A stretch of DNA of 64,000 nucleotides from Ideonella dechloratans (GTDB lineage: Bacteria; Pseudomonadota; Gammaproteobacteria; Burkholderiales; Burkholderiaceae_C): the NCBI RefSeq assembly GCF_021049305.1, contig NZ_CP088081.1, forward strand, positions 2,914,001 to 2,978,000, in the 5' to 3' direction. Of this stretch, positions 50,941 to 60,583 are shown piece by piece. The notes beneath the pieces are model-generated. The model searched no databases. It was not told the DNA's origin and saw only the letters and a program-made list of their open reading frames with translations. The first letter of the stretch is position 1, and the number at the start of each line of letters is the position of its first letter. Made by a program: the position numbers and the translations under genes.

Positions 50941-51518
50941 GCGTGCCCCGCTTCCTGCGAGAGCATGCGCGGATCGACCCCCAGCAGGGCCAGCGCCTTC
51001 ATGTAGCGCTCGTCCACCGGGGTGTCGAAGATGATGGCCGGATCGGCCGGGACGGTCAGCCAGCCGTTGCGGCCCAGCTCGTCCTCCAGCTGGCCCGCCC
51101 CCCAGCCGCTGTAGCCCAGGGTGACCAGCACGCGCCTGGGACCATCACCGCGGGCGATGGCCTCCAGCACGTCCTTGCTGGTGGTCATGGCCAGACCCTC
51201 GGGCACATTCAGGGTGGAACTGTAGGCCTCCCCCTCGTCGGCCGGGCCGGCGTCGTGCAGCACGAAACCGCGCTCGGTCTGCACCGGGCCGCCGAAATAC
51301 ACCGGCTGCTCGGCCAGGGTGGCGTCGCTCAGGGTCAGGTCGATCTTCTCGAACAGCTCGCCCAGGTTGATGTCCACCGGCTTGTTCACCACCAGGCCCA
51401 AGGCGCCCTGGTCGTTGTGTTCGCACAGATAGACCACGGAGCCGGCAAAGCGCTCATCCGCCATGCCCGGCATCGCGATCAGAAACTGATTGGTGAGGTT
51501 GATGCCGTCCGCCGCCAT
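50937..51518 (-). CDS. YqgE/AlgH family protein
   Basis: A 193-residue protein of the YqgE/AlgH (DUF179) family. The start [13 protein letters not shown], then [20 protein letters not shown] near residue 28, [17 protein letters not shown] near 72, and [21 protein letters not shown] near 130 are all typical. Function is not well defined; relatives affect alginate and membrane traits indirectly. ATG 51518 (MAADGIN) is used; a start three codons upstream is possible. Divergent from phrB across 58 bases and first gene of the yqgE-ruvX-pyrRBC' run. Confidence 0.92.
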   Translation of the reverse strand: MAADGINLTNQFLIAMPGMADERFAGSVVYLCEHNDQGALGLVVNKPVDINLGELFEKIDLTLSDATLAEQPVYFGGPVQTERGFVLHDAGPADEGEAYSSTLNVPEGLAMTTSKDVLEAIARGDGPRRVLVTLGYSGWGAGQLEDELGRNGWLTVPADPAIIFDTPVDERYMKALALLGVDPRMLSQEAGHA

Positions 51519-51576
51519 GGCGCACATTCTATTTCAGTGCTCCCCAGGGTCGGGCAAATGCCGCGACACTCACGCC

Positions 51577-53076
51577 ATGACGACCCGATTCGACCGTGCC
51601 CTGGTCTGGTTCCGGCGCGATCTGCGCGCCGAGGACCACGCCGCCCTGTACGCGGCCTGCCGAGCCGCCCGCCAGGTGTTCTGCCTCTTCGTCTTCGACA
51701 CCGACATCCTCACCCCCCTGCCCCGCCAGGACCGGCGGGTGGAGTTCATCCGTGACAGCCTGGTGGACCTGGACCACCAGCTGCAGGCCCTGGGCCTGTC
51801 CCATGGCGTCGACGGGGTGAGGCTGCTGGTGCGCCATGGCCGTGCCCGTCAGGTGGTGGCCGAGCTGGCCCGCACGCTGGGTGTGCAGGTCGTCTATGCC
51901 AATCACGACGACGAACCCGACGCCCTGGCCCGGGACGGCGCAGTGCGGGGGGAGCTGGCGAACGAGGATGTGTCCTTCTACACCGGCAAGGACCATGTGA
52001 TCTTCGAGCGCGACGAGGTGATGACCGCCGGCGGCACGCCGTTCTCGGTCTTCACCCCCTACAAGAACGCCTGGCTGAAGAAGCTGACGCCCTTCTACCT
52101 GAAGGCCTATCCGGTGGCCCGCCATGCCGGCGCGCTGGCGCCCTGGCCCGAAGCGGCGCTGGGGCCGGCCACGGGGGTGCCGGAACTGCAGGACATCGAC
52201 TTCCAGCGCACCGATCTGCACCGCCTGCGACTGCCCTCCGGCTCTGCGGGCGCCCAGGAACTGCTGGCCGATTTCCTGGAACGCATCGACGACTACGACC
52301 GCGCGCGGGACTTCCCGGCCGTCAAGGGCCCCAGCTACCTGAGCACCCACCTGCGCTTCGGCACGGTGTCCATCCGGCGTCTGGCCCGCGAGGCCTGGCA
52401 GCGCATGGAAGCCGGCTCGCGAGGTGCCGAGGTCTGGCTGTCCGAGCTGGTCTGGCGCGATTTCTACCATCAGATCCTGCACCACCACCCGCATGTGGTG
52501 GGCCATGCCTTCCGACCCGAGTACGAAGCCATCCACTGGGCCCATGGCAAGACGGCCGATGCGCATTTCGAGGCCTGGTGCCAGGGTCGCACCGGCTACC
52601 CGCTGGTGGACGCCGCGATGCGCCAGCTGGCGCAGACGGGCTACATGCACAACCGGCTGCGCATGGTGACCGCCAGCTTCCTCGTCAAGGACCTGGGCAT
52701 CGACTGGCGGCGTGGCGAGGCCTGGTTCGCCCTGCACCTCAACGACTTCGACCTGGCCGCCAACAACGGCGGCTGGCAGTGGGCGGCCTCCACGGGCTGC
52801 GACGCCCAGCCCTGGTTCCGCATCTTCAACCCGGTGACCCAGAGCGAGAAGTTCGACCCCGAGGGCAAGTTCATCCGGCGCTATGTGCCCGAGCTGGCCA
52901 AGCTGCCAGCCAGCGCCATCCACGCCCCCTGGCAGGCCCGCCCGCTGGAGCTGGCCGAAGCCGGACTGCGGTTGGAAGCGGACTACCCGCTGCCGATCGT
53001 GGACCATGCCGTGGCCCGGCAACACACCCTGGCACGCTACGCCGTGGTGAAGGACCGCAGCAAGTCCGCCCCCTGA
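51577..53076 (+). CDS. phrB: Deoxyribodipyrimidine photolyase PhrB
   Basis: A 499-residue class I CPD photolyase that splits UV pyrimidine dimers with blue light. The N-terminal antenna domain starts [17 protein letters not shown]. The FAD domain shows [14 protein letters not shown] near residue 285, [18 protein letters not shown] near 330, [22 protein letters not shown] near 353, and [30 protein letters not shown] near 392-420. The electron-transfer Trp in WQWAASTG is kept. ATG 51577 gives [15 protein letters not shown]. It converges on a diguanylate cyclase gene with 24 bases between. Confidence 0.95.
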   Translation: MTTRFDRALVWFRRDLRAEDHAALYAACRAARQVFCLFVFDTDILTPLPRQDRRVEFIRDSLVDLDHQLQALGLSHGVDGVRLLVRHGRARQVVAELARTLGVQVVYANHDDEPDALARDGAVRGELANEDVSFYTGKDHVIFERDEVMTAGGTPFSVFTPYKNAWLKKLTPFYLKAYPVARHAGALAPWPEAALGPATGVPELQDIDFQRTDLHRLRLPSGSAGAQELLADFLERIDDYDRARDFPAVKGPSYLSTHLRFGTVSIRRLAREAWQRMEAGSRGAEVWLSELVWRDFYHQILHHHPHVVGHAFRPEYEAIHWAHGKTADAHFEAWCQGRTGYPLVDAAMRQLAQTGYMHNRLRMVTASFLVKDLGIDWRRGEAWFALHLNDFDLAANNGGWQWAASTGCDAQPWFRIFNPVTQSEKFDPEGKFIRRYVPELAKLPASAIHAPWQARPLELAEAGLRLEADYPLPIVDHAVARQHTLARYAVVKDRSKSAP

Positions 53077-53100
53077 GGCAGAGGGGCGTCGGCGTGGCGC

Positions 53101-54129
53101 CTAGAAGAATTCGACGTCGCTGGCCTTATCGTCGTCCGCCAGTTGTCCCTGGCGGATCAGGGCCTCCAGGCAGCGCACCTGGTCGCGGCCATGGTTCTTG
53201 GCGAAGTAGACGGCCCGGTCCGCCCGCTCCACGGCCGCCACCGGGGTGTCGCCGGGGCGGACATCGGTGAAGCCGATGCTCAAGGTGAGCCGCTGGACCT
53301 GCGGAAAGCTGTGGGTGGCCACGCGGGAACGGAACCGGTCGAAGGCCAGGAAGGCGTCTTCCTCGGTGGCACAGCGCAAGAGCACCACGAACTCTTCGCC
53401 CCCGAAGCGGTAAAGCTGATCGTAGTAGCGGAAGGTGCTGCACATCAGCTGGGAGACGATCAGCAGCACCTCGTCGCCGATGACATGGCCGAAGTTGTCG
53501 TTGACCTGCTTGAAGTGGTCGATGTCCAGCACCGCCAGCCAGTACCGCGGCGGCGCGGTCTGGCGACGCTCGGCCTGCCCATCCGGCAGCAGGTCCTGCA
53601 CGGGCTGGATGGCCGCCTTGTAGAACGAGTCGTCGAAACTCTTGCGGTTGAGCAGGCCGGTGAGGGTGTCCCGCTCGCTGTAGTCCAGCAAACCCAGCTG
53701 GTTGCGCACCACCGCCAGCACTGCGTTGATGCTGCGGACCTGGGCCGGCGTGGGCGCGCGCTCGGTCACCACCTCGACCACCCCGCCCTGCCCCACCTGG
53801 CCCGGCAGGGGAAAGAGGCTGAGGTTGTCGCTGGCCCGCCAGGTCCGGGGGCGCCCGGTGAGCAGGCAGTCCCGCCAGGCCGGCTGCTCGTCCAGGGCCG
53901 GCTGGTCGCCGCTGTCGGTCCACATGGACACCATGACCGGGGCGGAAGAGGCTTCGCCGCGCTGGGCCCGCGTGAGCCAGCGCTGGGCGCCTTCATCACC
54001 CACCACACGGTGCACCGCCACCCGGCGGGCCCGCGTCAGGTCGGCCACAGCGGCCACCAGACCGGCATCCAGCGCATCCCGGTCACGCAGCCCGGTGAGG
54101 GCTGCCAACTGCTCCAGCAACTGGGTCAT
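53101..54129 (-). CDS. Diguanylate cyclase with N-terminal GAF-like domain
   Basis: A 342-residue protein. Residues 1-135 resemble a GAF-type sensor (LVAAVADLTRARRVAVHRV, LFPLPGQVGQGGVVEVVTE). The GGDEF domain covers 150-320: DTLTGLLNRKSFDD, LDIDHFKQVND, and active site FGGEEFVVLL near 243 (GGEEF, competent). An inhibitory RYYD motif stands five residues before it. It should make cyclic di-GMP. It lies 69 bases after chpA on the same strand, so second-messenger output is probably tied to the pilus chemosensory system. Confidence 0.9.
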   Translation of the reverse strand: MTQLLEQLAALTGLRDRDALDAGLVAAVADLTRARRVAVHRVVGDEGAQRWLTRAQRGEASSAPVMVSMWTDSGDQPALDEQPAWRDCLLTGRPRTWRASDNLSLFPLPGQVGQGGVVEVVTERAPTPAQVRSINAVLAVVRNQLGLLDYSERDTLTGLLNRKSFDDSFYKAAIQPVQDLLPDGQAERRQTAPPRYWLAVLDIDHFKQVNDNFGHVIGDEVLLIVSQLMCSTFRYYDQLYRFGGEEFVVLLRCATEEDAFLAFDRFRSRVATHSFPQVQRLTLSIGFTDVRPGDTPVAAVERADRAVYFAKNHGRDQVRCLEALIRQGQLADDDKASDVEFF

Positions 54130-54198
54130 GGTGACGAGGAAGGACCGAGCGACGACGCGACCGCTGCGCCCTGAGGCCCGGCCGCGTCAGCGCCCAAG

Positions 54199-57100
54199 TC
54201 AGGCCTCCACCCCGGCCTGGACGTAGCCCTGGACCAGCTTCAGCAGCAGGTCTTCGTCGTAGGGCTTGCCCAGGTAGTGGTTGACGCCCAGTTCGCGAGC
54301 GTGCTCCTGGTGCTTCTCGGCGATGCGGGAGGTGATCATGATCACCGGCAGCGAAGCCAGCCGGACATCCCCGCGGACGTTGCGCATCAGGTCGAAACCA
54401 TCCATGCGCGGCATCTCGATGTCGCACAGCATGACCACCGGGGTTTCCTCGGCCAGCCGCTCCAGGGCTTCCAGGCCGTCCTTGGCGAGCGCCACGCGGT
54501 AGCCTTCGCGCTGCAGCAGGCGCTGGGTGACCCGGCGCACCGTGAGCGAATCGTCCACCACCAGCACCAGCGGGGCCTTCACCTCGGGCTCGACCGGCTG
54601 CACCACCGGCACCAGGGTTTCCGGCCCGGCGCCCGCCGCGGCGGCCTGCAGCTGGGCGCGCACTTCGGCACCATACACCGCCACCAGCGCGACCGGGTTG
54701 TAGATCAGCACCGTCTCGCCGCTGGCCCGCACCGACATGCCGGCCAGGCCCGGCAGGCGCGAGAGCTGCGGCCCCAGGTTCTTCACCACCACTTCCTGGT
54801 TGCCCAGGATCTGGCTGACGTGAATGGCCACGCGCTGGTCCGCGCTTCGCACCACCACCACCGGCAGGGTGCGACCGTCCGCCGCCCCCCGCAAGGCGTC
54901 CTGCAGCAGGGACCCCAGCCAGAAGAAGGGCAGGTCCTCCTCGCCATGGCGCAGGACGCCCTGGGCATAGGCCTGCTCGATCTCGGCCGCCGGCACGCGC
55001 CGCACGGTTTCCACCAGGGTGGACGGGACGGCCACGGTCTGGTTGCCCGCCTGCATCAGCACCACCTGCGTCACGGCGGTGGTCAGCGGCAGCAGCATGC
55101 GGAAGGCCGTGCCCTGCCCGGAGGTGCTGGCGGTCTCGATGCGACCGCCCATGGCGGTCACTTCCGTGCGCACCACGTCCATGCCCACGCCCCGGCCAGC
55201 CAGCTCGGTCACTTCCTCGGCCGTGGTGAAACCCGGCGCGAAGATCAGCGAGGCCAGCTCGGCTTCGGTCGGCCGGCTGTCCGCGTTCAGCAGGCCTGCG
55301 GCCGTCGCCCGTTCGGCGATGCGGGCCAGGTTCAGGCCCGCGCCGTCGTCGCGCACGTCCAGCTGCACTTCGTTGCCGCTCTGGCGCACCAGCACCTCGA
55401 TGCCGCCGACGGCCGGCTTGCCCATGGCTTCGCGCAGGCCGGCCGGCTCGATGCCGTGCACCACGGCATTGCGCAGCAGATGCTCCAGCGGCGGTGCGAT
55501 GCGGTCCAACACCGCACGGTCCATTTCGATGCCGCCACCGGACAGGTTCAGGCGCACCTGCTTGCCGGTCTCCTTGGCGGCCTGGCGGACCACACGGTAG
55601 AGGCGGTCCGACAGGGTGTCGAACTCCACCATCCGGGCACGCAGCAGATCGTCCTGCAGGTCGCGCGCCAGACGGGCCTGCATGGCCAGCTGGTCTTCCG
55701 CGTCCTGCAAGGTCTGCAGCAGGCTGCGCTGCACGGTGCCCACGTCGGACACCGACTCGGCCATCATCCGGGTCAGTTCCTGCACCCGGGTGAAGCGGTC
55801 CATCTCGAGCGGGTCGAAGGACTGCTGCGAGCTGCGCGCCGCCTCGATGCGGGTGGCCATCTGCGTCTCGGCCTGCAGTTCCAGGTCGCGCAGCTGCCGG
55901 CGCAGACGCTCCAGGTTGTCCGTCAGCTCGCGCAGGCTGCCCTGCATCTGGCCGACGTCGGCCTCCATGCGAGCGCGGGCGATGCCCACTTCACCGGCAT
56001 GGCTCACCATGCGGTCCAGCAGGGGCGCACGCACGCGCACGCTGCCGGCCGCCAGATCGGCGGCGGTGCCGAGGTCGGACGGGGCATGGCCTGCGGCCGC
56101 GAAGCCCTTGGCCAGGCGCGACCAGTCCACCCGCACGTCGGGCATCGGGGAGGAAGCGCTCTCGGCGGGCACAGCCGCCGGCTGCGTGTCGGCAGGGGCC
56201 GGCTCGGAAACCAGGGCCTGCACCAGGCTCTCGGGCGCCACGGGCTCCAGCTCCGGCACGGATGCAGTGGCTGCGACCACCTCCGGCAGTGCCTCGAAGC
56301 CGCCGGCCTGCAAGCGGGCGAACTCCTCGGCCAGCTGGTCCACGCCTTGGTGGAGCGGGCTGATCGCACCGGCCTCCACCTGACCGCGTGCCATGTGGCG
56401 CTCGATCGCCGTCTCCAGCCGGTGGGCCATTTCGCCCAGGCGCATGGCGCCGGCCAGCCGGGCACCGCCCTTGAAGGTGTGCAGGGCCCGCATCGCCGCC
56501 ACGCCGGCATTCATCTGATCGGGTTGGGCCTCCCACTGGCGCAGGTGCTCGGCCAGCTGGGGCAGCAGCTCGGCCCCCTCGTCCACGAAGATGTCGAAGA
56601 GCTCGGCGTCGATCGCGTCGGCCGCCTCGATCTGCTCGCCCAGCAGGGTGGCCGCGCCGACCGGTTCGGCGCGCAGCGGCGTGCCACCGGCGCCGGGCGA
56701 GGGCTCGGCATCCTCCAGCGCGGAGAACTTCACCTCCCCCAGGGGATTGAGCGAAGCAAAGGACGTCACCGGCCGATCCAGGTCGTCCTCGGAGACCTCC
56801 GGACCTTCGTCGCCCTCGCCGCCGGGCAAGGCGGCCTCGCTCAGGGCGGCCAGACGCTCGTTCAGTTGGACCTCGTCGTGCTCGTGCGCGCTCAGGCGCT
56901 CGAGGATGTCCGTCTGCACGGGCTTGAGGAAGCCGGCCGCGAACTGATGCAGCAGGCGGCGGATCTCTTCGGCCACACCGAGGTAGAGCTCGGCTTCGGC
57001 CGCCTCGCCGCGACCGCGGGCCTGGGAGCGCTCCAGCGCATGCTCCAGCCGGCGGGCCAGGTTGGAGAGATCCTGGAAGCCCACGGTGGCCGAATTGCCC

Positions 57101-60100
57101 GCCAGCGAGTGCGCCAGCGCCACGGCGGTTTCACCCACCGGACGGTCCAGCTCCAGCTGCCATTCGGACAGCTCGGTGCTCAAGCGGCGCGACTGCTCGT
57201 CGGCCTCGTTGAGGTAGATGTTGAACAGCGCGATCTGGATGCGCAGCGGACCCACCACCTTGTAGCGCTCGGCATCGTCCTCCGGGGACGGCGCCTCCAC
57301 CGCAGGTTCGGGGGCAGACTCGGACGCTGCAGGGGCCTCGGAGCTCGGCTCCACAGAGACATCGGCCATCGACCCGGCGGCCGTCTCGGCCCAAGGTGCC
57401 TCGGGCGGCACGGCCTCCGGTGCAGGCGGCGCGTCCTGGTCCTCGACCGAACCGTCCACCCGCAGCTCCGAAGTCTCTTCGGCCGGGGGCGATGGCGGCG
57501 TGTCTGCCTCGGGAGCACTGGGTGCCTCCTGCAGCCCGTTGACACGCTCGTGCAGCTCTTCGGAGACCCACGCCTCCAGCAACACGGGCTCCTCGCGTGG
57601 GGAGGGAGCAGGCGCGGGAGCAGGCTCCGACGCTTCGTCCAACTGGGTATCCGACCACCCCGGCGGCAGCCCGCCGGCCAAGTCAGACGGCGGCTCGAGG
57701 GTGGTTTGCGGCTCGTCGTCGACCTCGCCGGTGGCCACCACGTCACGCAGGTCCGCCGGCAGTTCCAGCAGCGACAGGCGCTCCTCGGACGACTCACCGG
57801 TCGACAGCGCGGGGGCCGGGGCCTCGACGCTCAGGTCCAGATCCAGATCGGGCACGACCGCGTCTGCGGGGCCCGTACCGGCATCCAGGTCCAGGTCGAG
57901 GTCGATCAGATGCGGATCCACCTCCGGCGTCGGCTCCACTGCCTCGCCGAGGGTCTCGTCCAGCACCGGCAAGGGCATGGTGGCGGCCGCCCAGGCTGCC
58001 GACGCATCGGCTGGCTCAGAGACCTCGGGCATCTCGGTGAGCTCGGGCAGTTCCGGAGCCTCTGCCGAAGCCGGCTCCGCACGCAGCGTCAGGTCGGCAG
58101 GCAAGGCCGATCCACCCAGGCGGAGGGCCTGCGCCTCGGCCATCAGGGGCGCCCCCTGGGGCGCGTCGTCCTGGCCCTCGGCCACACGGCCGATCCAGTC
58201 TTCCAGCTGATCCAGGGCACGGCCGGTGAAATCGCACAGCGGCTCATCGGCACGCACCACCGCCTCGGCCAAGCGGGCGTTGTAGAGCTGCTCGCACGAC
58301 CAGGCCGCCTCGCCGAAGGCGGTGAGGCCAACCATGCGGGAGCTGCCCTTGAGCGTGTGGAAGGCACGCCGCACCGTGGTCATGGCCTCGAGATCGGTGG
58401 CGTCCGCGCGCAGGCCCGCCAGACCCTCACGGGCCTGCTCGAGCACCTCGCGCGCTTCCTCCAGGAAAATCTCGCGCATGTCGTCATCGTCGTCGCCCGC
58501 AGGTGCGGGCGACGGCATCGCAGCCGGCGGCGCCGGAGGCGTGGCCAGCGATGCCAGGGCCTGCACCACATCGGCCCGCGCGGCCTCCTCGGCGTGCGCG
58601 TCCTGGGTTTGGGCCTGGGCCAGCGCCTCGCGGGCCTGGCTCACCACCTGAGCCACGTCGGGCTGGTCGGCCGCGACGGCCTGATCGGCCAGGCCCTCCA
58701 GGTGACGATGCAGATCCTCGGTGGAGACATTCTCCTGCTCGGCACTGCGGGCCAGGGTCTGCACCTGGTCCAGCAGGGCGGACTCGACCTCCACCGGCTT
58801 GGCCGCCGCCTTGGCGCGCCCCATCAGCGCTGCAAACCGGCCGGTCGCCGGGTCGAAGCGGAACAGGGCCTTGGCCAGCTGGGGTTGCACGCCCAGCATG
58901 TCGATCAGGAAGGACAGCGCCCCCAGGTTGTCGGCCAGCTGGTCGGTCGCGCGGGAGGCGTCGGCGTCCTGGGCCAGCACGGCAGCCACGTCGTCGCGCA
59001 TGCGCTGCACGGCCTGCGCCGCCTGATCCAGCCCCAGCACCGAGAGCACGCCGCGCATGGCGTTGAACTGGTTGGGCACCGGCGTGAGCGCCTCGCGCTC
59101 GTCCGCATTGCGGTTGAAGCGGTCGAGCTGCTGCTCGATCTCGGCCAGGGTGGCGCGCAGTTCCTGCACCACGCTGCCCATGGACTGACGGTCGGAAACC
59201 TCACGGTACAGGGCCTCGACCCAGGGCTCCAGCGGCGGTGCTGAACCGCCTGCGGTGACCATCTCCAGGCGCTGCGCCACCTGCTGGATGCGATCCTGCA
59301 GGTCCGGGTGCTCGGGATCGGCCTCGTCCAGGGAGGCATCCAGGCACAGCAGCGTGGTGGCCACCTCCATCGCCAGCTCGGGCGAAGGACCGCGCCCCGC
59401 CTGCACGGCGCTCTCGGTGGCGGCCTGCAGGGCCTGGGCCAGCCGCTCGCCGTCCTGGTAGATCTGGCGGATCGACTCGCCCACTTGGGCGGTCTGCTCG
59501 TGCAGGCTGGCCAGGGAGGCCAGTTCACCGGCAGCCACCAGCGACCAGCTCTCCTTGAGCGCGGCCACGCGACGCCGGGCCTGCGGCACCAGGGCCGGGT
59601 CGTAGCGGCCCAGCGGGCTGTGTTCGTAATCGGCGCTGTCCAGCGCCGGCAGATCGCACTGGCGCGCCACCTGAGACAGGCGCGGCGCCTGGACATCGTC
59701 ACGGCGGGCGCGGGCGCAGAAGAACAGCAGATCCTGCAGCAGGCGGTCCGGGCAATCCTGCACGCCGCGCTCCACCGCCCGCAGCTGGACCAGCAGGCGC
59801 GAGGCCAGTCGCTTGGCCAGCAGATCCGGCGGCAGCAGCCCCTGGGCCTGCGCCTCGAAGAAGGCCGAGGCAAGCCGCCAGGCCAGACCCAGCCGGCCCT
59901 CGGCGCGCTCGCCCAACTGGGCAAAGGCATCACTCATGCGACGGGCCGCCGCCACATCGCCGCGCAGGTACTTCAGCAGACGGGCCTCGACCGCCTGACG
60001 CACCCGCGGGTCCGGCGCCATGGCAGCGCCGGGGGCCGAGGCCGGCAACACCGGCAGGGATTCCCAGAGGTCCGAGGGATGGATGCGCTCCGCGCCGGCC

Positions 60101-60528
60101 AGGGTCATGACCTCACGGTATTGCGGGAACAGCCCCAGCTCCGACGGAGCCCGTCCGGCCAGTTGCCGCCCCAGGAAATCCAGCACCGCGAAAGAAGCCT
60201 TCTCGATCGCTTCGACCGGCGCGGCCTCGCAGACCAACTCGCCGCGGTCGAGGCGCTGCACGACCTGCTCGCTGGCACGCAGCACGCGGGCCGCGCTGAC
60301 CTGACCGATCAGCTCCAGCGCTCCCACGCCCTGGTGGATCAGGTTGCGGGCCTGCTGCAAGGCCGGGTGGGAGGCTGGCGCGGGCACGTCGGCCGGCTGC
60401 TGCTCCTGGTTGCGCAGTTGGCGGCGCAGGGACTTGTGCGCGTTGTCGAGCGTCCTGCGCAGCTCATCCTGGACCCAGGCGAGTGCGCTCAGGTCTCCCG
60501 GCAGTTCTTGATCGTGAGTTGAATCCAT
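54199..60528 (-). CDS. chpA: ChpA/PilL-type hybrid chemotaxis histidine kinase
   Basis: A 2109-residue CheA-like kinase of the pilus chemosensory pathway. Order: a long N-terminal FimL-like helical region (1-600); Hpt1 with HTLKGS near residue 728; an acidic Pro/Glu/Ala-rich linker; Hpt2 with HSLAGNSA near 1140, lacking the usual Lys; Hpt3 with HTFKGGA near 1350; dimerisation and ATPase domains (LRNAVVHG near 1690, DDGAGL, GRGVGMDVV); a CheW-like domain near 1840-1965; and a C-terminal receiver with VVDDS and phospho-Asp in CDIEMPRMDG near 2038. It should phosphorylate PilG/PilH to steer type IV pilus extension and retraction or cAMP signalling. ATG 60528 is likely; one seven codons upstream is possible. 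Confidence 0.93.
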   Translation of the reverse strand: MDSTHDQELPGDLSALAWVQDELRRTLDNAHKSLRRQLRNQEQQPADVPAPASHPALQQARNLIHQGVGALELIGQVSAARVLRASEQVVQRLDRGELVCEAAPVEAIEKASFAVLDFLGRQLAGRAPSELGLFPQYREVMTLAGAERIHPSDLWESLPVLPASAPGAAMAPDPRVRQAVEARLLKYLRGDVAAARRMSDAFAQLGERAEGRLGLAWRLASAFFEAQAQGLLPPDLLAKRLASRLLVQLRAVERGVQDCPDRLLQDLLFFCARARRDDVQAPRLSQVARQCDLPALDSADYEHSPLGRYDPALVPQARRRVAALKESWSLVAAGELASLASLHEQTAQVGESIRQIYQDGERLAQALQAATESAVQAGRGPSPELAMEVATTLLCLDASLDEADPEHPDLQDRIQQVAQRLEMVTAGGSAPPLEPWVEALYREVSDRQSMGSVVQELRATLAEIEQQLDRFNRNADEREALTPVPNQFNAMRGVLSVLGLDQAAQAVQRMRDDVAAVLAQDADASRATDQLADNLGALSFLIDMLGVQPQLAKALFRFDPATGRFAALMGRAKAAAKPVEVESALLDQVQTLARSAEQENVSTEDLHRHLEGLADQAVAADQPDVAQVVSQAREALAQAQTQDAHAEEAARADVVQALASLATPPAPPAAMPSPAPAGDDDDDMREIFLEEAREVLEQAREGLAGLRADATDLEAMTTVRRAFHTLKGSSRMVGLTAFGEAAWSCEQLYNARLAEAVVRADEPLCDFTGRALDQLEDWIGRVAEGQDDAPQGAPLMAEAQALRLGGSALPADLTLRAEPASAEAPELPELTEMPEVSEPADASAAWAAATMPLPVLDETLGEAVEPTPEVDPHLIDLDLDLDAGTGPADAVVPDLDLDLSVEAPAPALSTGESSEERLSLLELPADLRDVVATGEVDDEPQTTLEPPSDLAGGLPPGWSDTQLDEASEPAPAPAPSPREEPVLLEAWVSEELHERVNGLQEAPSAPEADTPPSPPAEETSELRVDGSVEDQDAPPAPEAVPPEAPWAETAAGSMADVSVEPSSEAPAASESAPEPAVEAPSPEDDAERYKVVGPLRIQIALFNIYLNEADEQSRRLSTELSEWQLELDRPVGETAVALAHSLAGNSATVGFQDLSNLARRLEHALERSQARGRGEAAEAELYLGVAEEIRRLLHQFAAGFLKPVQTDILERLSAHEHDEVQLNERLAALSEAALPGGEGDEGPEVSEDDLDRPVTSFASLNPLGEVKFSALEDAEPSPGAGGTPLRAEPVGAATLLGEQIEAADAIDAELFDIFVDEGAELLPQLAEHLRQWEAQPDQMNAGVAAMRALHTFKGGARLAGAMRLGEMAHRLETAIERHMARGQVEAGAISPLHQGVDQLAEEFARLQAGGFEALPEVVAATASVPELEPVAPESLVQALVSEPAPADTQPAAVPAESASSPMPDVRVDWSRLAKGFAAAGHAPSDLGTAADLAAGSVRVRAPLLDRMVSHAGEVGIARARMEADVGQMQGSLRELTDNLERLRRQLRDLELQAETQMATRIEAARSSQQSFDPLEMDRFTRVQELTRMMAESVSDVGTVQRSLLQTLQDAEDQLAMQARLARDLQDDLLRARMVEFDTLSDRLYRVVRQAAKETGKQVRLNLSGGGIEMDRAVLDRIAPPLEHLLRNAVVHGIEPAGLREAMGKPAVGGIEVLVRQSGNEVQLDVRDDGAGLNLARIAERATAAGLLNADSRPTEAELASLIFAPGFTTAEEVTELAGRGVGMDVVRTEVTAMGGRIETASTSGQGTAFRMLLPLTTAVTQVVLMQAGNQTVAVPSTLVETVRRVPAAEIEQAYAQGVLRHGEEDLPFFWLGSLLQDALRGAADGRTLPVVVVRSADQRVAIHVSQILGNQEVVVKNLGPQLSRLPGLAGMSVRASGETVLIYNPVALVAVYGAEVRAQLQAAAAGAGPETLVPVVQPVEPEVKAPLVLVVDDSLTVRRVTQRLLQREGYRVALAKDGLEALERLAEETPVVMLCDIEMPRMDGFDLMRNVRGDVRLASLPVIMITSRIAEKHQEHARELGVNHYLGKPYDEDLLLKLVQGYVQAGVEA

Positions 60529-60583
60529 GGTCGTGCCGGGTTCCTTCATCGTCCCTCAGGCTGCCGTGCTGCCTGCTGCAAGG

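Noticed and set aside
54277..59244. A 1655-codon open frame on the plus strand, opposite chpA
   Set aside because: Very high G+C at third positions keeps antisense frames open. The translation is Arg/Gly/His/Gln-rich without domains, whereas the minus strand encodes a full ChpA kinase.
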